Shown: piece after piece, positions 15,457 to 23,132 of the stretch
Position numbering within the stretch: position 1 is the first letter of the stretch
How the letters are laid out: each line of letters opens with the position of its first letter
Origin: Acidobacteria bacterium RIFCSPLOWO2_02_FULL_67_21
Lineage (GTDB): Bacteria; Acidobacteriota; Vicinamibacteria; Vicinamibacterales; UBA2999
Assembly: GCA_001767195.1 (NCBI GenBank)
Contig: MEKU01000005.1
Coordinates: 492 to 32,844, forward strand
Reading direction: 5' to 3'
DNA length: 32,353 bases
Program-made: the position numbers and the translations under genes
Notes under the pieces: model-generated
Database searches by the model: none
The model's input: the letters and a program-made list of their open reading frames with translations, nothing else
What the model was told of the DNA's origin: nothing

Positions 15457-17140
15457 CGACTGCCTCGCTCTGCGCCGCAAGCGCGTCGATCGCATCCCGG
15501 TGGCTGCACGGCTGGAACTCGATCCAGTCGCCCGGCCGAAGCTGCGCGGCCAGCGGAATGTCCGCCGCGATCACCACGCCAATCTGGGGATAGCCACCGG
15601 TCGTTTGACGGTCGACCATCAGAAGGATCGGATCTCCGGACGGCGGCACCTGCAACCCGCCGATGAAAGCGGCGTCGGAGATCATCTCACCGGTCGGCGG
15701 AGCCGGAAGCGGGGCGCCGCCGGTCAGCCGATAGCCCATCCGGTCCGACTGCGGCGTGAGCGTGTACCGGGCCTCCTGCAGGCGCTCGAGCACCGCGGCA
15801 TCGAAACAGTCGATCTGCGGACCGGGGAGAATCCGGAGACGAGCCCCGTTGGACGGCACGGCGGCAGGATCCCGTCGCAGGGCCGACGTCAGTGGACGCG
15901 GCTCGCCGTGCGGCGTCCCGAGCGCAATCCGATCGCCCGCCCGGAGGGCGCGCCCGTCAAGCCCGCCGAGGCCGCTGCGCACATCGGTGGCGCGACTCCC
16001 GAGTGCCGGCGGCGTGGCAATGCCGCCGCCCAACGCCACATAGGCGCGCGCGCCTGACCGCCGCGCGCCAAACCGAAGCACGGTCCCGGTCCGGCACCTC
16101 ACCGCCTGATACCGCGGCACCTCTGCGCCGTCGAGGGATGGCTGGAGGTCCGCCCCTGCAATCGCAATCCACGTCTCCTGCTCGAAGCGCAGCTCGGGCC
16201 CCACCAGCGTCGCTTCAAGACCGGCGGCATCGGGGGTGTTGCCGGCGATGAGATTGGCAAGCCGGTGCGCGACGCCATCCATGGGCCCGGCCACGGGAAC
16301 GCCCATGTTCTGGTACCCCCAGCGTCCCGCGTCCTGAATCGTCGTCAGCAAGCCGGGTTTGAGAACGGTGAGCGAGCGGCCGGCCCTCTCGAACGCAGTG
16401 TCCGCCTTCAGGCGGACCTCGGTCCGGCTGAAGCCGGACACTACGTACGAACTCCGCTCAGAAACCGGGACGAATCTCACCTCGTCGCCCGGCGCCAGCA
16501 GCGCAGGCGGCGTGGCTGCGGCATCGAAGAGCGTCATCGACGTGCGCCCGATGATCTGCCAGCCGCCCGGCGACTCGCGCGGATAGATGCCGGTCTGCCG
16601 GCCGGCAATACCCACGGATCCGGCGGGGACGCGAACGCGCGGCATCGATTTGCGTGGGACGGCGATGGTGGGATCGACGGTTCCCAGGTACGCAAACCCG
16701 GGAAGAAAGCCGAGCATGAAGACGCGGTAAGTGCGCGATGAATGCCGCTCGACCACCTCCTGCCCGGCGCAGCCTGCGAACGCGGCCACCTCCGCCAGGT
16801 CGGGGCCGGCGTCGCCACCGTACACAACGGGCACGTCGACAACCCGACCGGCAGCCTCAACCGCCTCAGCGCCGGCAGCCTCCCCGAGCACGGACGTCAC
16901 GGCGCGCACGTCCGCCCTCAAGGGGTCCACGAACACCGCCACCGACCGGAAGGTTGACACGACGTCGCGGACGCCGTCGAGGCGGCGCTGCTCGACCTGC
17001 CGTGCCGCGGCCACCGCGCGTCCGTTGATGCCGCTGTCGAGGGCGTCCCCTGCGGCCGGCGGGGCGGCCAGCTCCATGAGCAGTGCCGAGTCTCCTGCTT
17101 CGCGAATACGCCCCGCAGGCAACGGCGACCCGTGTGTCAC
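15443..17140 (-). CDS. 5-oxoprolinase subunits B and C fused (PxpBC; KipI-KipA type)
   Basis: PxpB and PxpC, with PxpA, form the ATP-dependent enzyme that opens 5-oxoproline to glutamate; here both are one 565-residue chain. Residues 10-225 are PxpB/KipI-like, with VFMLGFLPGFAYLG (140-153) and the VRVPAGSVGIAGRQTGIYP stretch. Residues 256-565 are PxpC/KipA-like, beginning LTVLKPGLLTTIQDAGRWGYQ and including SDRMGYRL near the end. The linker (about 228-255) is the translation of a double-hairpin repeat (16399-16438). No pxpA is nearby. The gene overlaps mpl by 4 bases upstream and murB downstream, so it is locked into the cell-wall operon. Its link to wall turnover is inference. Confidence 0.9.
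   Translation of the reverse strand: MTHGSPLPAGRIREAGDSALLMELAAPPAAGDALDSGINGRAVAAARQVEQRRLDGVRDVVSTFRSVAVFVDPLRADVRAVTSVLGEAAGAEAVEAAGRVVDVPVVYGGDAGPDLAEVAAFAGCAGQEVVERHSSRTYRVFMLGFLPGFAYLGTVDPTIAVPRKSMPRVRVPAGSVGIAGRQTGIYPRESPGGWQIIGRTSMTLFDAAATPPALLAPGDEVRFVPVSERSSYVVSGFSRTEVRLKADTAFERAGRSLTVLKPGLLTTIQDAGRWGYQNMGVPVAGPMDGVAHRLANLIAGNTPDAAGLEATLVGPELRFEQETWIAIAGADLQPSLDGAEVPRYQAVRCRTGTVLRFGARRSGARAYVALGGGIATPPALGSRATDVRSGLGGLDGRALRAGDRIALGTPHGEPRPLTSALRRDPAAVPSNGARLRILPGPQIDCFDAAVLERLQEARYTLTPQSDRMGYRLTGGAPLPAPPTGEMISDAAFIGGLQVPPSGDPILLMVDRQTTGGYPQIGVVIAADIPLAAQLRPGDWIEFQPCSHRDAIDALAAQSEAVVDLR
16399..16438. repeat. REP-like double hairpin inside the pxpBC coding sequence
   Basis: Two adjacent palindromes, GTCCGCC-TTCA-GGCGGAC (16399-16416) and GTCCGGC-TGAA-GCCGGAC (16421-16438), are separated by 4 bases. 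On the coding strand they translate to the core of a linker reading GFSRTEVRLKAD. The paired-palindrome form is that of a REP/BIME-type mobile repeat. Confidence 0.75.
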
Positions 17141-18537
17141 GCCGGAAGCGCCTTCAGCAGCTTCTGATGGATCCCGCCGAACCCGCCGTTCGACATCAGC
17201 ACCACCACATCGCCGGGCTGATGCTCGTCCACGATCGTCCGGACGATATCGTCGACGAGCGGGATTGACCGGGCGCGCCGGCCCTGCGCGCGGAGATCGG
17301 CGACAAGCTGCTCTTCGGACAGGCGCTCGGCCTCGGGCAGCGTCGATCGGAAGACGGCCGCGAGCACGACTTCGTCGGCCGCGCCGAAGGCACGCGCGAA
17401 GTCCGCCTGAAACACACGACGGCAGGATGAAGCCGACCGTGGTTCGAAGATGGCCCAGATGCGCCGGGATGGATAGCCCGTCCGCAGCGCCGCCAGCGTC
17501 TCACGCACGGCGGTAGGATGATGCGCGAAATCGTCGAGCACGGTCACGCCATGGCGTATGCCGACCGTCTCGAGCCGGCGCTTGACCCCTTTGAACCGCC
17601 GCAAACCGTCCGCGAGGCGCGCCACATCGACTCCAGCCCGCCGCCCGACCGCGATTGCCGCCAGCGCATTGCGCACGTTGTGCAGTCCGAGCAGCGGCGA
17701 TTCGAACCGGCCCACGTCGCGTCCTGCGTGCCGCACCACAAAACGGGTGATACCGTCCGCATGGCTGACCTCGGAGGCCTGCCACGTGGCCCCCGGATCG
17801 ACCCCGAACGTCTCGACCGGGCTGACCGCGACATCGCGCAGGGCCGCCGCCGGCGGGCTGTCGTGCCCGAGCAGCAGCAGACCGCTGCGTGGCACCAGAT
17901 TCACGAGCCGGCGAAACGCCAGCTGCACCGCTTCGAAATTGGCGTAAATGTCGGCATGGTCGAACTCGATGTTGTTGATGACGGCGATGTCGGGCAGGTA
18001 CTTCAGGAACTTCGCCGACTTGTCGAAGTACGCGCTGTCGTACTCGTCGCCTTCGAGGACGAAGTCGCGGCCATGGCCCAGCCGGTAGCTCGAACCGTCC
18101 TGGCCAAAGTTCAGGGCCACCCCGCCGACGAGGACCGTCGGGTCGAGACCCCCATCCGCCAGCAGCCATCCCGCGAGCGCCGTCGTCGTCGTCTTTCCGT
18201 GCGTGCCCGCGACGACGATTGACCTCGACGACCAGAGGAACTGGTCGCGAATCGCCTCGGGCACCGAGCAGTAGCGAATCTTCCGATCGAGCACGGCTTC
18301 GAGCTCCGGGTTGCCCCGGGAGATGGCGTTGCCGACGATGACGAGGTCGAGCGCGGCGGACACGTGATCCTCCGCAAACGGGCTCAGGATCGGAATGCCC
18401 TCGCGCTGCAGAAAATCGCTCATGGGCGGGTAGACGTTCCGATCAGATCCCTGCACGGCGTGGCCACGCTGCTTCAACAGCGCCGCGACCGTTGCCATGG
18501 CCGTCCCGCAGATGCCAATGAGGTGAATCCGCATCAT
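17137..18537 (-). CDS. mpl: UDP-MurNAc:tripeptide ligase Mpl (murein recycling)
   Basis: Mpl joins recycled L-Ala-gamma-D-Glu-mDAP directly to UDP-MurNAc, bypassing MurC, D and E. The 466-residue product is a Mur ligase with RIHLIGICGTAM (3-14), the P-loop AGTHGKTTTTA (110-120), NNIEFDHADIY (about 187-197), the DDFAHHPTA motif and the C-terminal domain. It is Mpl rather than MurC because it carries NVYPPMS (34-40), the FEPRSASS segment and MSNGGFGGIHQKLL near the end, all Mpl signatures. The ATG at 18537 overlaps the ldcA stop as ATGA. With NagZ and LdcA upstream it forms a recycling unit. Confidence 0.93.
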   Translation of the reverse strand: MMRIHLIGICGTAMATVAALLKQRGHAVQGSDRNVYPPMSDFLQREGIPILSPFAEDHVSAALDLVIVGNAISRGNPELEAVLDRKIRYCSVPEAIRDQFLWSSRSIVVAGTHGKTTTTALAGWLLADGGLDPTVLVGGVALNFGQDGSSYRLGHGRDFVLEGDEYDSAYFDKSAKFLKYLPDIAVINNIEFDHADIYANFEAVQLAFRRLVNLVPRSGLLLLGHDSPPAAALRDVAVSPVETFGVDPGATWQASEVSHADGITRFVVRHAGRDVGRFESPLLGLHNVRNALAAIAVGRRAGVDVARLADGLRRFKGVKRRLETVGIRHGVTVLDDFAHHPTAVRETLAALRTGYPSRRIWAIFEPRSASSCRRVFQADFARAFGAADEVVLAAVFRSTLPEAERLSEEQLVADLRAQGRRARSIPLVDDIVRTIVDEHQPGDVVVLMSNGGFGGIHQKLLKALPA

Positions 18538-19457
18538 TCAACCGGGGACTCCTCGACCACCAGGGATGGCCGGGCACGAGCGCGAACACGGACGCGAACC
18601 CCGAGCGGCAGCGTCCAGCAGGGACCGGTCGTATGTCCGGAGGGAAATCCACGAAGCACCGGGCCTCGGAAGCCCGCGGCGGCCGACCGGATCACGTCCT
18701 CCACCGAGGGGCCGTCTCCGCTGCCCGTGCAGCCGCGCATCTCGCCAAAGACGATCGCCGCGGCGCGATCGAGGATGCCGCTCTGCCGCAGCTGGGTCAG
18801 CATCCGGTCGACCCGGTACGGCCGCTCGTTGACGTCCTCGAGAAACAGCACACACCCCGCCGGCGGCGTAAAAGCGAAGGAGGTCCCGAGCGAGCCGACG
18901 AGCTGCGTCATGGTGCCGCCGAAGAGCGGGCCCGACACCTCCCCTTCACGGACAACGTCCAGGCCATCGGGCTGCAGCTCGAGCCCCGTCGACCCGCCCT
19001 GCATCATGGCCAGAAGCGATTGACGGTCGTACGCCGCCTCCCCCGCCGCCAGCCGGCGCTCCAGCATCGGACCATGCAGCGCGGTCAGCCCGCACTGGCA
19101 CGTCAGCCATGAAAGCAGCGACGTGTTGTCGCTGTAGCCGACGAACAGCTTCGGCGTCCGCTGCGGCTGCCACGAGTCGAACAGGGGCAGAAGCTGGACG
19201 CTCCCGTAGCCGCCTCGAATCGCAATCAGCGCGGCCACCGACGGGTCCGACCACGCGCGCATGAAGGCGGCCGCCCGTACATCCGCCGGACCTGACGTGA
19301 ACATCGCAGTTTCGAAGATGGAGTCGTCGTAGACGGGCTCGTACCCGAGAGCCCGGAGCTCGGCGGCTCCCCGATCCAGCTCGTCGCGCGAAAAGGGACT
19401 GGCCGGCGAGACGATGGCGATCCGGTCGCCGGGCCGGACGGGTCTCGGCTTGATCAC
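18534..19457 (-). CDS. ldcA: LD-carboxypeptidase (murein tetrapeptide carboxypeptidase)
   Basis: LdcA removes the terminal D-Ala from recycled muropeptides, turning tetrapeptide into the tripeptide used by Mpl. It is a cytoplasmic serine peptidase of family S66. The GTG at 19457 overlaps the nagZ stop (GTGA) and gives 307 residues. The catalytic Ser is S109 in FVGYSDNT, the Glu lies in FLEDVNERPYRVDRML (E207, or E211 of the same motif), and the His is H275 in GFPSGHT. The long open frame further upstream is antisense-like sequence within nagZ and was not used. The end overlaps mpl as ATGA. Confidence 0.93.
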   Translation of the reverse strand: MIKPRPVRPGDRIAIVSPASPFSRDELDRGAAELRALGYEPVYDDSIFETAMFTSGPADVRAAAFMRAWSDPSVAALIAIRGGYGSVQLLPLFDSWQPQRTPKLFVGYSDNTSLLSWLTCQCGLTALHGPMLERRLAAGEAAYDRQSLLAMMQGGSTGLELQPDGLDVVREGEVSGPLFGGTMTQLVGSLGTSFAFTPPAGCVLFLEDVNERPYRVDRMLTQLRQSGILDRAAAIVFGEMRGCTGSGDGPSVEDVIRSAAAGFRGPVLRGFPSGHTTGPCWTLPLGVRVRVRARARPSLVVEESPVE

Positions 19458-20566
19458 AGGTGGCGGGCCATTTCTTCGGCGATGCGGCGATGCGCATCGC
19501 AGCCGAGGACCTCGCGATACGCCGCACCGGGCCGACCGGCGAGCGCCCCGGCCGCCAGAAACCGTTCTTTCGCCCGCCGCTGCCGCACGAGCGCGTCCTC
19601 CAGCCGCTTGTACGGAACGCGGCCGTCCTCGACGGCATGCACCAGCGCCTCCAGGACCTGCGCCTGCGCCTCGACGTCCTGCCCGCGATCGCCCGGTGCG
19701 GCCCGGCATACGAGCACGCCGTCGCACCCGGCCGCGATCGCGGCGACGGCCGCGTCGGGGACGGTGTACGTACCGGCAATGGCCTTCATCTCCAGGTCGT
19801 CGCTCAGAATGACCCCTTCGAAGCCCAGCTCCTGCCTGAGCAGCCCGCCGACAATTCGGGGTGACAGCGTCGCCGGATGCTCCTCGTCGAACGCGGGAAC
19901 CAGAACATGGGCGGTCATCATGAAGGCAGCCCCCGCCTTGATGGCCTCCTGAAAGGGCGCGCATTCCACCCGGCGGATGCGATCGGGCGGGTGCTCGACC
20001 AGCGGCAGCTCGAGGTGGGAATCCACAGATGTATCTCCGTGGCCCGGGAAGTGCTTGCCGCAGGCCGCGACACTGTTTTCCTGCAGACCGCGGACAATCG
20101 CCGATCCAAGGCGGCCGACCGTCCCGGCGTCGTCCGCCAGTGCGCGGTCGCCGATGACGGGGTTGTCGGGGTTCGTGTGAATGTCGAGCACCGGTGCGTA
20201 GTCGAGCGTGATCCCGACCGATCGCAGCTCCGCGGCGAGCGCCGATGCAAACCGGTACGCCAGCGACTCGTCGCCGCTCCGTCCGAGCGCCGCCATCGGC
20301 GGCCATTCAGTGAACGGCGCCCGGAGACGGGCCACCCGGCCGCCTTCCTGATCGACGCTCACCCAGAGCGGCCGCTCGCCGGCCAGCGACTGCAGCTCGA
20401 AGGCGAGCTCGGCCACCTGCTCGGGCGCTTCGATATTCCTGCCAAACAGAATCACGCCTCCCAATCCGAACTCGCGGGCCAGCGTACGCATCTCGCCGGG
20501 GATCGTCGTGCCCGGAAGGCTGCCGATCAGCAGCTGACCGACGGCGCGGCGGATCGATGCAGGCAT
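19454..20566 (-). CDS. nagZ: Beta-N-acetylglucosaminidase NagZ (GH3)
   Basis: NagZ cleaves GlcNAc from GlcNAc-anhydroMurNAc peptides in peptidoglycan recycling. The 370-residue product starts at ATG 20566; upstream extension would run into the divergent kinase gene. The GH3/NagZ signature is KHFPGHGDTSVDSH (171-184), including the Asp182-His184 dyad that acts as general acid/base in NagZ enzymes. The nucleophile loop is ILSDDLEM (253-260). Earlier, LGGVILFGRNI and VSVDQEGGRVARL bind sugar. There is no signal peptide, as expected for a cytoplasmic recycling enzyme. It leads the six-gene cell-wall operon. A GATAAT lies 7 bases before the ATG. Confidence 0.94.
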   Translation of the reverse strand: MPASIRRAVGQLLIGSLPGTTIPGEMRTLAREFGLGGVILFGRNIEAPEQVAELAFELQSLAGERPLWVSVDQEGGRVARLRAPFTEWPPMAALGRSGDESLAYRFASALAAELRSVGITLDYAPVLDIHTNPDNPVIGDRALADDAGTVGRLGSAIVRGLQENSVAACGKHFPGHGDTSVDSHLELPLVEHPPDRIRRVECAPFQEAIKAGAAFMMTAHVLVPAFDEEHPATLSPRIVGGLLRQELGFEGVILSDDLEMKAIAGTYTVPDAAVAAIAAGCDGVLVCRAAPGDRGQDVEAQAQVLEALVHAVEDGRVPYKRLEDALVRQRRAKERFLAAGALAGRPGAAYREVLGCDAHRRIAEEMARHL

Positions 20567-20573
20567 CGATGTG

Positions 20574-20600
20574 ATTATCGTACAGTTCGAACCTCTATAA
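20574..20600. promoter_or_regulatory. Back-to-back -10 elements between nagZ and the kinase gene
   Basis: On the minus strand GATAAT (20579-20574) lies 7 bases before the nagZ ATG. On the plus strand TATAAT (20595-20600) lies 7 bases before the kinase GTG. The -35 window of each overlaps the -10 of the other. Neither has a TTGACA match. The arrangement suggests a compact bidirectional promoter with leaderless products. Confidence 0.55.
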
Positions 20601-20607
20601 TCGTCCC

Positions 20608-21597
20608 GTGCGCATCGCGACCTCCGCGCCGACCCGGATCGACCTGGCGGGTGGCACGCTCGACATCTGGCCGCTCTACCTGTTTCATCCCGGCGCACAA
20701 ACGATCAACGCGGCGATCAGCCTCCGCGCCCGGGCGGTCGTCGAGACCCGGCCCGACGATCGCATCGTGCTCACGTCGCTCGATACCGGCGTCACCGTCG
20801 AAGCGGGCGACTGGCGCGAGCTCCGCGCCCGGACATCGCTTCGTCTGCTGTCTCGGCTTGCCTGTTTCTTCGAGGCGCGCGGGATCGCTCTGACCACGTC
20901 GTGTGAGTCACCGGCAGGCGCCGGGATCGCCGGGTCATCGGCCCTGAATGTGGCGGTCTGCGCGGCGCTGGCCGAATGGAACCGCACGCATTACGAGCCC
21001 GAGGCTCTCCTGCAGCTCGCCATGAATGTCGAAGCGCAGGCCATCGGCGTGCCGACCGGGCTTCAGGACTACCGTCCCGCCATGTACGGAGGAATCGCCG
21101 CGCTGCAACTGGAGGCCGACACGGTTCGGCGCGTGCCGCTCGACCTCGACCCGGAGGACCTCGAGGGCCGGCTCGTCCTCTGCTATACGGGCGAGCCGCG
21201 CAACTCGGGGACGAACAACTGGGAGATCATGAAGCGCCACATCGACGGCGACCGGCACGTGTTCGACTGCTTCGAGCGTATCCGCGACGCGGCCGCGGCG
21301 CTCCGTGAGGCGCTCGACCGGGGCGACTGGGACGCGGTCGGCCGCGCGATCGACTGCGAGTGGGAGCACCGGAAGCGCCTGGCGCCGGGGGTGACAACGC
21401 CGGCCATCGACGACCTCATCGCGCGGGCCAGGCGCGCCGGCGCCACCGCCGCGAAGGTCTGCGGCGCCGGTGGGGGCGGGTGCCTGTTCTGCTTCGGACC
21501 GTGCGAGCGGCGAGGCGCCATTCAGGCCGCTCTCGCTGCCGGCGGCGCCCGGCTTCTCGATTTCCGGGTCGACCGCCACGGGCTGACGCGTGGATAA
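20608..21597 (+). CDS. GHMP-family sugar kinase
   Basis: GHMP kinases phosphorylate sugars or mevalonate-type alcohols with ATP. The 329-residue product starts with GTG 20608 and shows motif 1, TSAPTRIDLAGGTLDIW (5-21). It also has the ATP loop SPAGAGIAGSSALN (101-114), a GVPTGLQDYRPAMYGG segment (147-162, with Asp154 in the catalytic position) and motif 3, KVCGAGGGGCLFCF (283-296). It resembles the galactokinase / heptose-7-phosphate kinase branch. It diverges from nagZ across 41 bases, so a substrate from wall recycling such as GlcNAc or MurNAc is an attractive but unproven guess. It overlaps the next polX gene by 8 bases. Confidence 0.82.
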   Translation: MRIATSAPTRIDLAGGTLDIWPLYLFHPGAQTINAAISLRARAVVETRPDDRIVLTSLDTGVTVEAGDWRELRARTSLRLLSRLACFFEARGIALTTSCESPAGAGIAGSSALNVAVCAALAEWNRTHYEPEALLQLAMNVEAQAIGVPTGLQDYRPAMYGGIAALQLEADTVRRVPLDLDPEDLEGRLVLCYTGEPRNSGTNNWEIMKRHIDGDRHVFDCFERIRDAAAALREALDRGDWDAVGRAIDCEWEHRKRLAPGVTTPAIDDLIARARRAGATAAKVCGAGGGGCLFCFGPCERRGAIQAALAAGGARLLDFRVDRHGLTRG

Positions 21598-22812
21598 CCG
21601 GCAGATCGCGCAGGTGTTTGCCGAGATCGGCGACCTGCTCGAAGTCGCAGGCGACAACGCGTTCAAGATCCGCGCGTACCGCACGGCCGCCGATACCATC
21701 GCCGCCTGCGCGGATCCGGTTGCGCGCATGGACGACGGGGATCTGCGTGCGCTGCCGGGCATCGGCAAGGAGCTGGCCGCGACGGTCCGCGAGCTGGCCG
21801 ACACGGGGGCGTGCAGGTTCCACCAGGAGCTGCTGCAGGAGTTCCCACCCACTATCCTCGATCTGCTGCGGCTGCAGGGCGTCGGGCCGAAGACCGTCGC
21901 GATGCTGTACTCGGCGCTCAACATCCGGACGGTCGACGAGCTGGCCGACGCCGCGCGGGGCGGGCGGCTGCGCGAGCTGCGTGGGATGGGCCCCCGCAAG
22001 GAGGCGCTCATCCTGAAGGCGATCGAAGAGCGGCAGAAGGACGCGGGCCGGCACCTGCTGGCGGACACGACTGCGGCCGCCGCGGAGCTCGTGAGCTATC
22101 TCCGTGCACAGGCGCCGGCCGTCGACTTCATTCCGGTCGGGAGCCTGCGACGCGGCTGCGACACCTGCGGCGACATCGACGTGCTCGCGGTGGGCGGGGC
22201 GCCCGCGTTGATGGATGCGTTCCTGGCCTTTCCAAAGGTCGATCGCGTGCTGGGGCATGGCGACACGAAATCGAGCGTGCGCCTGCGCGGCGGCTATCAG
22301 GCGGACCTGCGCCTGGTGCCGCCTGAGAGCCGCGGCGCCGCCGTGCAGTACTTCACCGGGTCGAAGGCGCACAATATCGTGCTGCGCGACCGGGCCATGC
22401 AGCGCGGACTGAAGCTCAACGAATACGGGCTGTTCAGGACCTCCGGCGAGCAGCGCGTGGCCGGTGACACCGAAGAAGGCATCTACGCGGCGCTCGGGCT
22501 GGGCTGGATCGAGCCGGAGCTGCGGGAGAATCGCGGAGAGATCCAGGCGGCGGAGAGCCGCCGGCTGCCGCGTCTGGTGACCGCCGCCGATCTCCTCGGC
22601 GACCTCCACATGCACACGACGGCGACCGACGGCCGCGACGATCTGGAGGCGATGGCGACGGCGGCGCTGCGGCTTCGGTGACCGCGCTGGGGAACCTCCG
22701 CTGGGGGGTGCAGGTGGCGCGCCGCGCGTGGGCGGAGCCGGACGACATCCTCAACACCAGGCCGATCGACGACATCCGTCGTCTGCTCCGCCGGCATCGC
22801 CACGCCGCATGA
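21590..22812 (+). pseudogene. polX: PolX DNA polymerase with most of the PHP nuclease domain deleted and frameshifted
   Basis: GTG 21590 opens a 363-residue frame ending at 22681. It contains the three HhH-type motifs LPGIGKEL (55-62), LQGVGPKTVA (95-104) and LRGMGPRKEA (130-139). The palm is intact, with GSLRRG (184-189), CGDIDVL carrying D195 and D197, and D239 in ADLRLV. The sugar-selecting TGSKAHN region and the linker to PHP are also intact. The PHP domain starts normally with GDLHMHTTATDG (337-348), then stops. In another frame, 22678-22812 encodes the extreme C-terminal PHP tail (ALGNLRWGVQVARRAW and ILNTRP). About 200 residues between these parts are missing. The polymerase half may still be made. 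The tail's TGA overlaps the next ATG. Confidence 0.85.
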
Positions 22813-23132
22813 GCGACGGCAAACCGTCATTCGTGCCGCTCAAGTCCCTTCGCCGCGGCGCGCCGAGCGCGCAGCAAGCGCTGGCGGACATCCGGACGAT
22901 CTATTTCTCGACCACCAAACGGACCATCCACCACGATCTGGCGCACGCGATCGGGCTCCTCAAGGCGCTGCCGACCGAGGAGGATCGCGAAAAGGCGCGG
23001 GTCTACATGGACGGGCTGGCGCAGCTCCGCACGGAATGGGGCGGTACAAGTGGAACAAGTGGAGAAAGTGGAAGAAGTGGAAAAGCAGGTGGAAGAAGTG
23101 GGGACAAGAAGAAGGGCGCGCCCGAGCGCTAA
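22809..23132 (+). CDS. Small protein of unknown function with a repeat-derived tail
   Basis: ATG 22809 overlaps the end of the polX remnant (ATGA) and gives 107 residues. The first 77 residues are mixed charged/helical (SFVPLKSLRRGAPSAQQALA, IRTIYFSTTKRTIHHDL, then an Asp/Glu/Lys-rich helix) and look like a real soluble domain I cannot name. The remaining 30 residues are Gly/Ser/Lys-rich and come from translating a 9-base DNA repeat (23044-23116). The ancestral protein probably ended near residue 77. There is no signal peptide or membrane segment. Confidence 0.6.
   Translation: MSDGKPSFVPLKSLRRGAPSAQQALADIRTIYFSTTKRTIHHDLAHAIGLLKALPTEEDREKARVYMDGLAQLRTEWGGTSGTSGESGRSGKAGGRSGDKKKGAPER
23044..23116. 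repeat. 9-base tandem repeat, GTGGAAGAA type
   Basis: About seven imperfect copies of a GTGGARNAA unit run from 23044 to 23116. They overlap the 3' end of the small gene above and encode its Gly/Ser-rich tail. Confidence 0.7.

Noticed and set aside
17137-18537. Annotation as MurC
   Set aside because: NVYPPMS near the start and the GGFGGIHQKLL end are Mpl signatures, and the neighbours are recycling genes.
19458-20306. Upstream extension of the LdcA frame
   Set aside because: The extension is an out-of-phase shadow of nagZ. The GTG overlapping the nagZ stop gives the normal LdcA length.
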